Assembly: GCF_964656455.1 (NCBI RefSeq)
Contig: NC_135714.1
Span: 126,226,131 to 126,290,130, forward strand
Direction of reading: 5' to 3'
Length of the DNA: 64,000 nucleotides
Origin: Halichoerus grypus
Taxonomy: Eukaryota; Chordata; Mammalia; Carnivora; Phocidae
Shown: positions 11,571-23,300 of the stretch, piece by piece
Layout: the number at the start of each line of letters is the position of its first letter
Numbering within the stretch: position 1 is the stretch's first letter
Program-made: the position numbers and the translations under genes
Notes under the pieces: model-generated
Database searches by the model: none
Seen by the model: only the letters and a program-made list of their open reading frames with translations
Told to the model about the DNA's origin: nothing

Positions 11571-12094
11571 TGAGCCAGAACAAACGTGAAGCCTTAGAAT
11601 ATTTCCAGCGTCAAGTCTAAACCCAACTGGTATTTCACTGTCAGCCCCTATTGTCGATTCTAGTTACATTTTCTGTAGAAGACCGGTATTTAGTCATGGG
11701 GTCGAGCCGATTCAAGGACAGACAGCTGGAAAGTTTTCAGAGTTCTCTGTGTACTGCTCACACAGTAGCTGACTTCTGAAGTTATATTGTAGACGGAAGG
11801 TTCAGGCTACCTTGGTGCCAGCTTAGAGTCCTACAGCCTGAAGGTGATAAATGTTTGCCTAAACACACTATAGACTCTGAAGCTGAAAGGAATATCTGGC
11901 CATTCTGTAGTTCAATATTGTGGAAAGAAGACTGGAAATTTTATTTCTGTCCCTTTGTATGTGAAATGTTTACTAAGGGGAGTAGCCATTGATTTCCAAC
12001 CACCTGCTGGCTATTTATATAGTTATAGTTAGGTGAGATATGCCATCATCAAAGAGGACATAGTGTGAATGGGGCTTAATGCGATTGGATGATA

Positions 12095-12260
12095 CTGGAG
12101 ACAGGGCAGCATAGTGACTGACACATCCACGTTGAAGTCAGGAAATCTGGGTTCTTGGTTCAAATCTTTGTAGGTCAAGCACTTGGTCATAGGAATAGGT
12201 CAGACATATATTTCAACTACCCAATAGTAGTTGGGTAGTATTATTATTGAAGATGATAGG
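12095..12260 (+). repeat. MIR-like fragment
   Basis: Pattern agcatagtgactgacaca, ggaaatctgggttcttggtt, then caagcacttggtcat. Diverged MIR core. It contains a small perfect hairpin at 12216-12239. Confidence 0.5.
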
Positions 12261-13419
12261 AATACGCACAGGTATTAGTAATCTTCCTATTGCAGTAAAG
12301 ACCAGTGAATTCTTCTGTAGAAACATGTAAAAAAATAAAAAAGAGAGAATTATCTCATCCCCCTTAATTTCCTTTAACCATATTACTAGTTAATTTAGTT
12401 GAATCAAACGCCGCAGGTTTGAATTGGGTATTAAAGCAAACTTTTCAGAGACCATTTTTATTTCCTGTTATCTACAAAGCATTTCTAGCAGACGTAGCCC
12501 AATCATTTCCATATGTGGCCCCTGGTGGCAGAGCAGGAAGGACTTGGGGAGGTATCTATCTGTATGGCTGAGTCCCATGGGCATACACGTGCGGTTTGTT
12601 GAGTCTGAGGAATCTGTGACAGAGGTGGTGCCAGACTTGTGTTTGTGCTGACACTCAGGAGACCTGAATACGCGCTTACTTACCTGACATGCTTACGTGC
12701 AGAATTTTGTTTTTTGTCATTGGATTGTCTGGTTTGAGTTTTTCTTTGTTATAAAATATATAGGTGCAGTGAAGAAACTTTCTACCCTGAAAAAAATGTT
12801 TTGAGTAGACTTGATCTCTTAGTATTGTTTCAGATGAGTTCATCTGCCCTACAATGAAGGAAGCCTGGTGCTAGGGAAGTTAGGAGAGTCTGAAGATTTT
12901 GAAAAGAGACCTGGGCAGTAAAGGAATTTGCATCCATACAGTGGTTCTAGAATCGGGAAGTCAGTGTTAAAGATGACACACATCTTGGCCACACAGAACA
13001 AGACAAGCAAAATTGTAACTTCTGGAATCAGATGGCCAGAAAACAGGTCAAAACTTTTAAAGTATAAACAGTTTACTGTTTCTTCCTCTCCTAAGTTTAA
13101 AAAGAATATTTTTAAAAAGTTATTTCTGGTGTTCAGCCATGAGAGCATAGCTTGTAGCTTAAAAAACAGAGTTGAGTGCTTGAGGCTAGTGCCTTGGCAA
13201 ACAAGGTAGATGCACATGAAAGGTAATGGGGTCTTGAAACATCTGGGAGGACATAGCACATGATGGTGAGTCTTAGGTTAGATAATCTCTTATACACATA
13301 ATCTGAGATTATATAATCTCCAGTTTTACTCTTTTAAACAAATATAGAATAGTATAGTTGGTGGTTTTTTTTTTTTTTTCCCCCTGAGAATTAAATTTTG
13401 TTTTTTAAACTGGCAACAG

Positions 13420-13605
13420 GGGCTTTGGAATCAGAGCTGAGAGTGGAGATACCAACTCTACCGTTTTCAAACTGGAGACTTGGATTCATGGTTTAATCTT
13501 TGAGCTTTTATCATTTTAAAATGTGGGGAACAATGCTTCCCTCAAAAGTTGTGAGAATATTAAAGAAAGCCTACTACCTAGTAGGTGTTTTTTAAATGTT
13601 AAATG
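13420..13605 (+). repeat. MIR fragment
   Basis: ggggctttggaatcagagct, then aatctttgagcttttatc, then aaaagttgtgagaatattaa and ctactacctagtaggtgt. Ordered as in MIR. Confidence 0.6.
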
Positions 13606-13954
13606 TATTCAATGAAAGAGGAAGTAATTTAAATCTCAAATTTTTGAGCTGCAGTGCACACAAAATAATGATGTGATTCTAGCTGACTTGGGAATTTCAG
13701 TAAGGGGCTCTATTTGTTTCTTCCCTTTTGCCCTTTGCTTGATGGGCTTTATCCATAAACATTTTAGAATCATAGTGTTTAGAATAACTAAACAGTGAAT
13801 TGGAGGAATATTCAAGACCTCAAGAAATTAGTGCCCTTTCAAAACAGTGGTTGAGCTGAGTAGTGAGGGTCTAAATCCATTTTTATTATCATTATTTACT
13901 ATATGTGATCATATTACAAGTATCATTAGCTCCCGTTTATTTCTGGTTACGGTG

Positions 13955-14070
13955 GGCCAACTGCCATACTAAACACTTCATAAACATTTTCTCATTTAAT
14001 CCCTATAATAACATGAGATCTAGTTGTTATAGCCTTCATTATACAGATGAGAAAATGAGGTATGCTGTTT
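13955..14070 (-). repeat. MIR-like fragment
   Basis: Reverse MIR pattern: ttctcatttaatccctataa and ttatacagatgagaaaatga. Confidence 0.55.
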
Positions 14071-14394
14071 TAAGGACTATGTCTAAACTTCCAAAGTTGA
14101 GAAGACTTAAAAGCTAGGATAGTGCCTTCTCAAGTTAGCAAATGCTTTGGTACCCCCTCATTCAGATGATAGGTTAACTCTTTGAAATGTTAACACAACA
14201 TGGAGTTTATTGAGGGAGTGGTTGATATTTAGAATCTTTGAAATATTTTACTCTGATTAAGACTTGGGAAGGTCCAAGGAATTGATTGTGTATGTTCAGT
14301 GTCAGTTTTTCTGAAATAATTTTTCTGGTGTTTTGATTTTGACTTTGGTCTATCCAACAAAAGTAGAGAGTGCTATATAATGATTGAATGGGCA

Positions 14395-14480
14395 TCTCTT
14401 AGCCTTGGCTACACAGAAGAATCACCTGGAAGCTTTAAAATGCAAATCCAAGGAAAACTGAAGCCCAGTCCCCATTCCCA
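14395..14480 (+). mobile_element. MER5-like fragment
   Basis: gaatcacctggaagctttaa and gcccagtccccattcccaga resemble part of MER5A. Short and diverged. Confidence 0.45.
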
Positions 14481-14484
14481 GATA

Positions 14485-15235
14485 TAATTTCTCCCCAGTT
14501 TTATTCAGATATAATTGACATAAAATGTTTGTATTAGTTTAAGGTGTACAGAATAATGATTTGATATATGTATATATTGTGAGATGGTTACAACAGTAAG
14601 TTTGGTTAACACCCATCATCACTTCACATACCTAAAAATTTTTGTTTCTTGTAATGATAACTTTTTTTTTTTAAAGATTGTATTTATTTATTTGACAGAT
14701 CACAAGTAGGCAGAGTGGTAGGCAGAGGGAGAGGGAGAAGCAGGCTCCCCACTGAACAAGAAGCCCGACGTGGGACTCGATCCCAGTACCCTGGGATCAT
14801 GACCTGAGCCTAAGGCAGACGCCCAACCGACTGAGCCACCCAGGCACCCCTTGTAATCAGAACTTTTAAGGTTTACTCTCTTAGCAACTTTCAAATATGT
14901 AATACAGTATTGTTAACTGTAGCCACCCTGCTGTACATTCCATCCCCAGAACTTTGTCTTACAACTGGAAGAAGTTTGTACCTTTTGACCACCTCCATCC
15001 ATTTTTCCCCATCCCCATCTTCCTGCCTCTGGCAACCACTGATCTGTTCTATTTCTAGGAGTTCGGTTTTGTTTTGTTTTGTTTTTCTTTTTTTTAGATT
15101 CCTCCTATAAGTGAGATCATAAAGTATTTGTGTTTCTCTATCTGATTTCACTTAGCATAATGCTCTCGGTGTCCATCCATGTTGTCACATATGGCAAGAT
15201 TTCCTTGTCTTTTTATGGCTGAATAATATTTTCTC
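14485..15235 (-). mobile_element. LINE-1 3'UTR (L1MA/MB type), interrupted by a SINE
   Basis: Reverse L1 3' end: cagatataattgacataaaa, tgtattagtttaaggtgtac, ctctggcaaccactgatctg, tgatttcacttagcataatg, and tatggctgaataatatt. A SINE occupies 14666-14850. The element is 5'-truncated. Confidence 0.8.
14666..14850 (-). mobile_element. SINEC carnivore SINE (variant head)
   Basis: Carries gacagatcacaagtaggcag, a head variant different from most copies here and of a kind I associate with arctoid carnivores. Ends ccacccaggcacccc. Target-site duplication of about 17 bp with two mismatches (TTGTAAT...AACTTTT) at 14649-14665 and 14851-14867. Confidence 0.92.
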
Positions 15236-17210
15236 AGATATTCTAATGTAAACTAAACATTGTCATAAGTATTCCAGAGGCTTTTAGAGGCTCAGCCCTG
15301 GGATGTCTCAGATCAGTCCCCCGAGAGCACTGGAGTCCCACTCCCAGGTCCTGACTTGCTTGGTAGTTTGACTCTGTAGACTTGAGCTGCCCCACAGCTC
15401 AGCCCCCACACTCCTACTCATCCTCTTACCCTGAGGTGTGTGGGGGAACAGCAGTCATCAGTGTGGATCTTGGAGGAAGTTCTGTTCAGAAGGTTATCAG
15501 CTATCCAGCATCAGTTCAGGGGATGTAACTTTGTCATTGTTTATTTAGGCTTTGGATGTATTGGTTCTCTGTATTGTTTGGTTTCCTATTCCAGTACTGT
15601 CCCAGAAGTATTTCCCATATTTGTAAAGATCAAACACAGGTAATTCAAGAAGCTATTCCAAAAGTTGACCGCATACATGTGCTGTTTTCTTCCAATGGAA
15701 GTAAGTTTTCATGTCTTTTCTTCTCTCCTTCACATTGTCATGTGCTTCTCAGCCTAACTTCTCTCCTGCTACCCCACAACCTACTTTAATTTGCACAGTG
15801 ACAGATGGTAGTAAATCCAGATGTGGACAGTAGTTTAGGCAGCAGAGGAATTTTTTTTTTAAGGCAGATAAGTAGTTTGCTATTTGCCAGAATGCCCGAT
15901 TGGAACACAGAGTCTGTGGAAATATGGTGTTAGCAGGTTACCAGTTGGAGCACTAAATTACATTTTCACTAGCAAATATTTATCCAGAGTAATTTAAATC
16001 ATTTTGTATTCCATTTACACATGAGGGGGCAGTATGGTACTGTAAAGCAAAGGCTCTGTTGAAATTATCTATTTTTATTGGTATATAATAGTTTTTAGGT
16101 GAGAACTTTTAGACTCTGGGATTATAACTCTGACATGGTTGTTAGCTGTTAAATGTGATACGCATATGTGATACCCTCACTCGTATACCCAGGTCACACG
16201 CCTGTTTTTATCTAAATGCATAAATAATCATGTCCTTGCAGCAGTGGGGTTTTCCCACAGTGCCTTTTATTGTGAGTTTTATATTTATATCTTGTTTAAT
16301 GCTAGCTAGCTTTCTTCCTGTTTCCTGCTTTCCCTTGGGGACCATCAGCCCTCTTGGAGATGCAGTGTCTATTAGGTTAATGTGTCTAAATATTTTATTT
16401 TATGACTTCATCGAAGACTGAAGGGTCTACAGTGTTGTTGGGGACAGGAAGCCTCTGAACCCAGGTCTTGGAAGGTCTGTTATAAATCACCTCTGCATGA
16501 TATCTTCCCTTTACAGTACAGATCGCTTTTCTCAAAAGAAAAAAATTGCTAAGCAAAGAAGCAGCACATTTTAATTAATGTTATTATTGCTGATCTATGA
16601 GTGACACTGTAAGATAATCAAGGTGCTAATATTCTAGGTTTCATAAATGGAAGAGAAATTATTAAAAGAAGTTGGAAGGTATTGATAAAATCTATAAAGC
16701 ATTTTATGAAAAATGTACATGGGAATCTGAAAGGTAATTTCATAAGCATAAGCTATTTTTAAATGTGTAAAAAATATTTGCAGTCCTATGTTTCTGTTTA
16801 TGTAGTTTGAAAAAAATTGAGACCAGCATTTGGCATAAATATAACCCTGTATGAAATTTAATGGGATATTTACTTTTGACGTTTTATCCTGGCTACTTTC
16901 TTTGTGGATGAATAGCTGTGGTATTGTCTACACCTGGTAAAGATAATTATACATATTTAGTTTGGGAATGAATTTATTTTGAAATGTAATGATTGGATGT
17001 TGCTTTTACTTAATTTTAATGGGAAATTTTATTTGGAAATCTTCTGGTAAAAAAGTAAATGAAAGGCTTAGGACCTGTACCTGAAATTTGAAGGAATGGG
17101 TTTTTGGCTCTAGCGTGTTTTGGATGAACTCCAAATCAAATGTTGTTTCTTTCAACACACAGGTTTCTGTTCATGGGAAGCGATTAATGTTCTTTGTGCT
17201 TTGATGGCAG

Positions 17211-17361
17211 ATTTTTAGGACCCTGCCTGATGCCACATTCCCAGAGCCGGTCTCCCTGTCAACATCACCCCCAAATGCTCCACCAAGGCAATCGAAGAGA
17301 CAAGGCCAGAGGACTAAGAGACCTGTGGCTGTATATAATCTTTGTCTTGAGCTGGAAGATG
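17211..17361 (+). CDS. ARHGAP10: ARHGAP10 coding exon: end of GAP domain and basic/proline linker
   Basis: 151 nt, phase 0 to 1, acceptor ...tttgatggcag and donor gtaagatg. It encodes 50 residues beginning [13 protein letters not shown] and ending [11 protein letters not shown], plus the first base of a Gly codon. IFRT continues the last RhoGAP helix (the family pattern is HEKIF-x-T). The rest is a linker with a proline patch (SPPNAPPRQ) followed by a strongly basic run ([10 protein letters not shown]), a plausible ligand or membrane-contact segment, though that role is inference. The polypyrimidine tract is weak: the 25 bases before the AG are only T-rich with interspersed purines. The preceding exon is not in the window, so the upstream intron exceeds 17.2 kb. 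Confidence 0.92.
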
Positions 17362-20300
17362 GTAAGATGTTAATTATATTTTTCTGCTTGACAGCATGTC
17401 CAGAGCATGGTATATCGTATGTCCCCAGGGAAGGCCATGGTTTTCCTTCCTTTGTGCTTTAATTCCTTTTCCCCTTAAGATGATAATTTTTGAGATTAAC
17501 AAGGAGGGTAAAGCTTTCTTGTCAGAGAGAGAATGCAGGTTTCAGGTTTGTGTTTGTATTTGTTATGCATGCTTCTTTTTTTATTTTTAAAAGACAGCTT
17601 AAATTTCTTTTTTGGGAGACTTGTGTGACCTCCTGTGAGGTTATATAACTGAGACAAATGGAAAGGGGAACTAAAATTAAAGCAGATCTTTTGAGAGGAG
17701 CTGATAGTTTAATGTTAAATGCATCTAGATTAGAGGCACAGTGTCTTTTCTGTTGCACTAGCTTCTGCATCTTACTTGGCCCATTTTTTGGACTTTCTTG
17801 TGGTGCTGGCGTCTCCTCATCTAGCAGGGGTGGCAAAGTGACCTGCCTTCGGGGGCCAGGCTGAGTGAAGTAAGCTGCAGTGGGACTCCGGCAAATGGAA
17901 GTTCTCCTGTCTCATCCCGGTTGCCATGTTCCAGTTACTTGTTGTCATGCAGCCACATTGTGTCAGCATTGCCAGATTGCCTCGCTGTTTAAAGAGAGCT
18001 TGGAAATTTGAATTTTAAACACTGATCTCTACAAAACAAGACGGTGCCTTGTAGAAGTCACCGATTGCCAATTTGTAATCATGTGGTTATTGGTGTGGAG
18101 AGGAAAATGATCCTGGTCTCAGAACCTCCAATTTCAGTAAGCATGTCTGAAACGGGGGCTCTTTTGTTGTGGGACTTCACACCTGTTGAGGACATTTCCT
18201 GAACTTGAAATTCATCGTCATTCTTCTTCTTCTCATCCTTTTTTTTTTGTATCTTTCTTTTTTTTTTTTTTTTAAAGATTTTATTTATTTATTTGACAGG
18301 GAGAGACACAGCGGGAGAGGGAACACAGGCAGGAGGAGAGGGGGAGGGAGAAGCAGGCTCCCCGCCGAGCAGGGAGCCCGATGCAGGGCTGGATCCCAGG
18401 ACCCTGGGATCATGACCTGGGCTGAAGGCAGACGCTTAACCGACTGAGTCACCCAGGTGCCCCGTATCTTTTCATTTATTATCCTTTTAAGCTACCAAAG
18501 TTATGCTGGTTTGGAAGTATGAGGTGATTGTCAGAGGGAGAAAGGGAATGCAGACAGAAACAAATATAGTACCGTCATCATAAGGAGCTATATAGTCAGA
18601 TGTCCAGGTAGTTAATATCCAGAGATCCACGCGAGCAAGTGACAAGTGACTTGGGAGTCACTGCAGGAGGACTCGGAATGCTTCCTGTAATAGCATGAGG
18701 GGCGAAAGTGTGCTGGTATTCTTTTACATTGTTTAAGACATACATCATATGATACAACTATTAGTTTTACAATCAGATCCTTATTTTCCAGAGGAAGAGT
18801 ATGAATCATTAAAATGAACCTATAATTTCAGAGCTTCCTTTTAGACATCAGTTTCAACTTCTGATCCCACCTAACTTTTTTGTTCTCTTTTTTCCTCACC
18901 TTCACTCTCTCAACAGAGTTGCTAATAAGGAGTAAAACTGACTGGTTTGAATTGCACCTTTTCTTGTATCTCACTTGTCCTCTGGTGGAAGTGTTGATAA
19001 ATCGTGAAAGAGGCTAATGTTGGGAAGTAGGAAGAGAAAAAGAAGTCAAGGAGATACAGAATGATATCTACATTGGCTCATGGGCCCTTGAGCAAAACTG
19101 AATTGGTATATTTCATAAAGGAAATGACCAAAGAGGGGCTGTTTGTCTTAGAATCACATCTACTTTTTTGGTATTTTAAGGAATTAAATCATAATACCCA
19201 ATTATGTATACATGGTATACTGGTCTTTTGATCATTGGGTTGCTAAGTGATTATTAATGGGTAAGAAGTTGCTGAAGTGGTGTTTGGCACATCTTTTATG
19301 GGAATGCTCACGATGGTATATAATCATAACTTTCCTAGTTTTTAGGTCATATAATAATTCTTAATTATTTGATTATAAGGGGAAAGGATTGTGAAATATT
19401 CAATTCCTTTAGTCTGTTTTTATGTTCATTATTTATATGATGTTTTAGTCTACATTTTGTATTTTATAACTTTACATTAATCTTTCTTGATTGCAGCCTT
19501 GGAATTTGTCGTTGGTGTTACAAGTTGTCAGAATCAGGAAAGTCCGTGATTTTGTCGTAGAGTGATTTTATTTGATCTTAGAGGTCATAAGATAAAGTAG
19601 TTAAAAACTATTATTTATTCCCCCCCACCCCCCCATTATTTGTAGCTAAGCTTTAGTGAAACTCAGGTTTGTGAAAAAGAATTATTTCAGAGAGTATAGT
19701 AGGGTCTACATATTGCATTTTCCAAAAAGAGAGTGAGTGGGGGATAAATGAAGAGAAAAGCTTTTGAAAGGAAGCATATAGGGGAAGGTTACTAAAGAAC
19801 TGTGTTATTGAATATCACTTAACATATTGAAAACTCTGCCCCCTTCCAGAAAAAAAAAATCTATTCTTGCCATTAAGACATAAATGCTTTTTATTTTTTT
19901 CAGTAGCGTGAGTTCTGTAATTGTCAACTCAAAGGTTTCAAAAAGTTTTTTTTTTTTTTTGTATTCTTAGTAGTCACTTGCTATGTTTGTCTAGGTTTGG
20001 TTAAGGTATGCATTATAGCCAACTTTGGTGGATTATTTTTCTCAATTTTGTAGCTTTTATGAATCTGATAGAAAATTTAAATGCAAATATGCCCTCTCTC
20101 CATTTATGCACTGTGGTATAAATTAATCTTGACTTAATAAAACCCAGGGCAAATAGTTTTTGTTTAGATTTAGGTGGATTATCTGCCAAGATTCAAAGGA
20201 CTAGACTGGATAACTGGAGATTTTCTTCAGTCCTATTATTTGGTCACAGATTTGGTATTTGAGTTAAGTGGTTTGTAGTATGTTATTTCTTCTTCTACAT

Positions 20301-23300
20301 TGAGTAGGGTATGAAACTTTCTGATGTACCAAATAGCCAACCCTGGAAAACCATCAGAACTGGCTTCAGTTTAACATCAGGCATATCAAAAAGCATTATT
20401 AGCAAAGAGTCAGCAAAGCAAGCCTGTTACATGAGCTGATGTAGGATAGGCCTGGAAGCAGAGAATCCAAGCGGGCGTAAAATGAGAGCAAAACCCTCTG
20501 CTGTTAGACATGATTTTTATTATGATATGTTCAACCCCACCCCCATCCCAATTGAGAGATGACCAATTTAATTAAAGACGCCTAGTATCTTTACTGTGTT
20601 AAAGACTTTAATTGGCTTTGGCACATCTAGCCATACTGTATAGACAATGCTCGTTATTTTTTTTGTAATATATGATTAAATGATATTAAACTTACTATTT
20701 GCAAAAGACTTTAAAATTCCAGTTAGTTGCTTAAGGATCCTTGTTGATGATTAATATGAACTGAAATGGATATAGTTTCTGGCTAGATTTCTTTAAATAG
20801 AGCAGCTATTAAGTCTTCACTAAAATTCTTATCTTTATTTTGTAGAAGCCATATTGTTCATTTTCATATAGCATTTAATAATCTCATGAACTTCAAAGTT
20901 GAGGAGATTTGGCTAAGTCTGTTGTGAAATAGCAAAATATGAGGTAGGCTGGAAAGTGCTAGAAGGAGAATTAAAAACAGAGGTCTACCTTCATTCTCCA
21001 ATTATCTTTCTGTGTTTTTATTTTCTTAGAATTAGTAATAAAGTAACTCCAAGTTTAGTATATAACATATGTTCCTTTTCTTCTGCCCCCTCCACATTTA
21101 TGTCCTTACTACCTCTTATATAGAGACTGTTGTCTTTTTTTTTTGAGAGAGAGAGAGAGAGAGAAAGAAAGGGGGGAGGGGTAGAAGGGAGGGAGAGAAT
21201 GACTCCCAGGCAGATTCCCTGCTTGAGTGCAGAGCCTGACTTCCGAGACTGTTGTCTTTGCTGTAATTCTCCCAAATACAAGGAAGGGTCGTGAGGTATA
21301 TGAGATATATTCTTTGTTATTTTCATTCAAGGCAAAAGAAAAATTTTAAAGGTTTGGGGAGTTGGGAGAGAAGATGACTGTCATCTAAATTTTGACTAAG
21401 CTCTCTTTATGCTAGTTCTTATTTTAAACAGAACGAGTCATTCACAGGACAAGATTTTATTTGTATCTTCTTGGGTAGTTAGGTATGCTGTGCCCATCTT
21501 CTTTAGTACATGATATAGCAGTTTATTTGTTTAGGCAACTTAAAAAATGTGATTTATGGAGAGTTGAAAACAGAATCATCTTGCAAGCCAGTTGGTAAGA
21601 TTTAATATTATAGAGTAGGTCTTACTTGGGTATCGTTGGGTTGGCACTTTCACACTTGGATCCTGGATGTGCTAACTGCAGCACATTTTGTTGAACATGT
21701 GTTATTGTAGTCCTACAGTGTGACAAGGATGCAGAGCCTTATAAGCAAAAAGCGAAAATGTAACTGTTGAAAGGGAGATAGATAAACAGTGAAGCATGAA
21801 CATTTCCCTTCTGTTCAAAGGAAGAACATACTGTGACATGGATCAGTCTCTAAAATTGGACAAAGAAGTCATATATAGATGTCCTTTTAGCCTAAATGAT
21901 ACCAAGTTAGATTTTTTAAATGATTGCCTAACATTTAAATGTCCCCATCAATGAGAATAGTCCTGATGAGATAAATGAGCCACCTTAGGTATGTAAAAAA
22001 AAAAAATCTTATTGAATTATGAGGCATAAGCAAGAGAATAGAACTAAAAAAGTAGGCTACTATAAGGTCTTTTGAAATGTAGATTTTTAATCCTAAAATA
22101 TGGAATGCTCCTGGCAGTTTGGAGTTTTTCTGCCTCTATCATTTATTAGTGATTTTTTTCATACTGGATACTAAAATCAGAATTCTACTGCATATCTATT
22201 TTTTTTAAAGATTTTATTTATTAGAGAGAGAGTGTGCACGAGTGGAGGGGAGAGGCAGAGAGAGTGGGAGAAGCAGGCTGCCCTGCTCAGCAGGGAGCCC
22301 AGTGAGGTGCTCGATCCCAGGACCCTGGGATCATGACCTGAGCTGAAGGCAGACACTTAACAAACTGAGCCACCCAGGTGCCCCTATACTGCATATCTAT
22401 TGAAGAGGTTTTATAAACTCCGCATCATGTCACACAGGGTTTCTGTTTCAAGGAGCTGATGTTCTACTCTTTTTCTGTCACTACGTAGTGAAATAATGAA
22501 ACAACATGGCAGTAAGTGCCCAGTGCTGGGCTATCAGCTGTGAGGGCCCTCAGGAAGGGAACTCCAGGGCTGCAGGAGGAAGGGAAGGTTTCCTGGTTTC
22601 CTTGAGCTGAGCCATTTGGGAGTTGGATGGGGAATGATTTCAGGTGAGGGGACTAGCTTGAATGAAGGCATGGCAGCAACGCTGAGCAAGAACAAGGCAC
22701 GGGGGTAAAGAGGAGGCTAGCTTGATCAGAAGGGGGCGGGGATGAGGGGTAGGGACGGGCGGACCTGATGAGATGCTGCCCACCCTGGCAAGGTCAGCCT
22801 GAGGAAGGAACAGGTGGTTAGAAGTCTGGGCTGAGGAATTTGTATTCTGACTCTACTAGTAGGCAAATAGCTTACCCTCTCTAAGTCTGTTTTATTACCT
22901 ACAAAATAGGAGTTATCATAATGTCTACTACTGAGGATGGTCGAGAAGGTTTTAGGTTGTTAATATACTTAATATAGTGTCTGGCATATAGTAAACACTC
23001 AAATACTAGCTTCTGCTGTTCAGTATAATTATTAAAACCAGAGAAAGGTGCCTTATATTTCGAATGATAAGAGAAGTTACTGTTTATCAGCAAGGGAGAA
23101 GAGTTGTAACATAGAAAATAATATTAAAGGAAATTTAATGGGACTTAATCTGTCTGTAGGAATCAGAAAGTCCATGGCAAAGGCTGGTTAAGTAGTTTAG
23201 GCTCAGGTTGATGTGGTCTTGAACCCACGCTAGGGCTAGAAGATAAATCTGGGAGAGATGTTCAAGCACATTGAGGGGACTTCTTAACTGACTGGATGTG

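Larger units (their letters stand above)
1..17210 (+). other. intron upstream of the first visible exon (5' part outside window)
   Basis: No exon of the BAR, PH or GAP domains was recognised here. The content is mostly repeats, listed separately. Stretches in which I see nothing recognisable are about 850-1560, 7640-8798, 9340-11360, 12260-13420, 14120-14395 and 15240-17210. The ORFs in these stretches are short and lack family motifs. Confidence 0.8.

Noticed and set aside
15440..15789. Two overlapping + strand ORFs with a pyrimidine-rich end, as a possible upstream exon
   Set aside because: No match to GAP-domain motifs. The candidate acceptor after gtcccag leads quickly into a stop (TATTTCCCATATTTGTAA).
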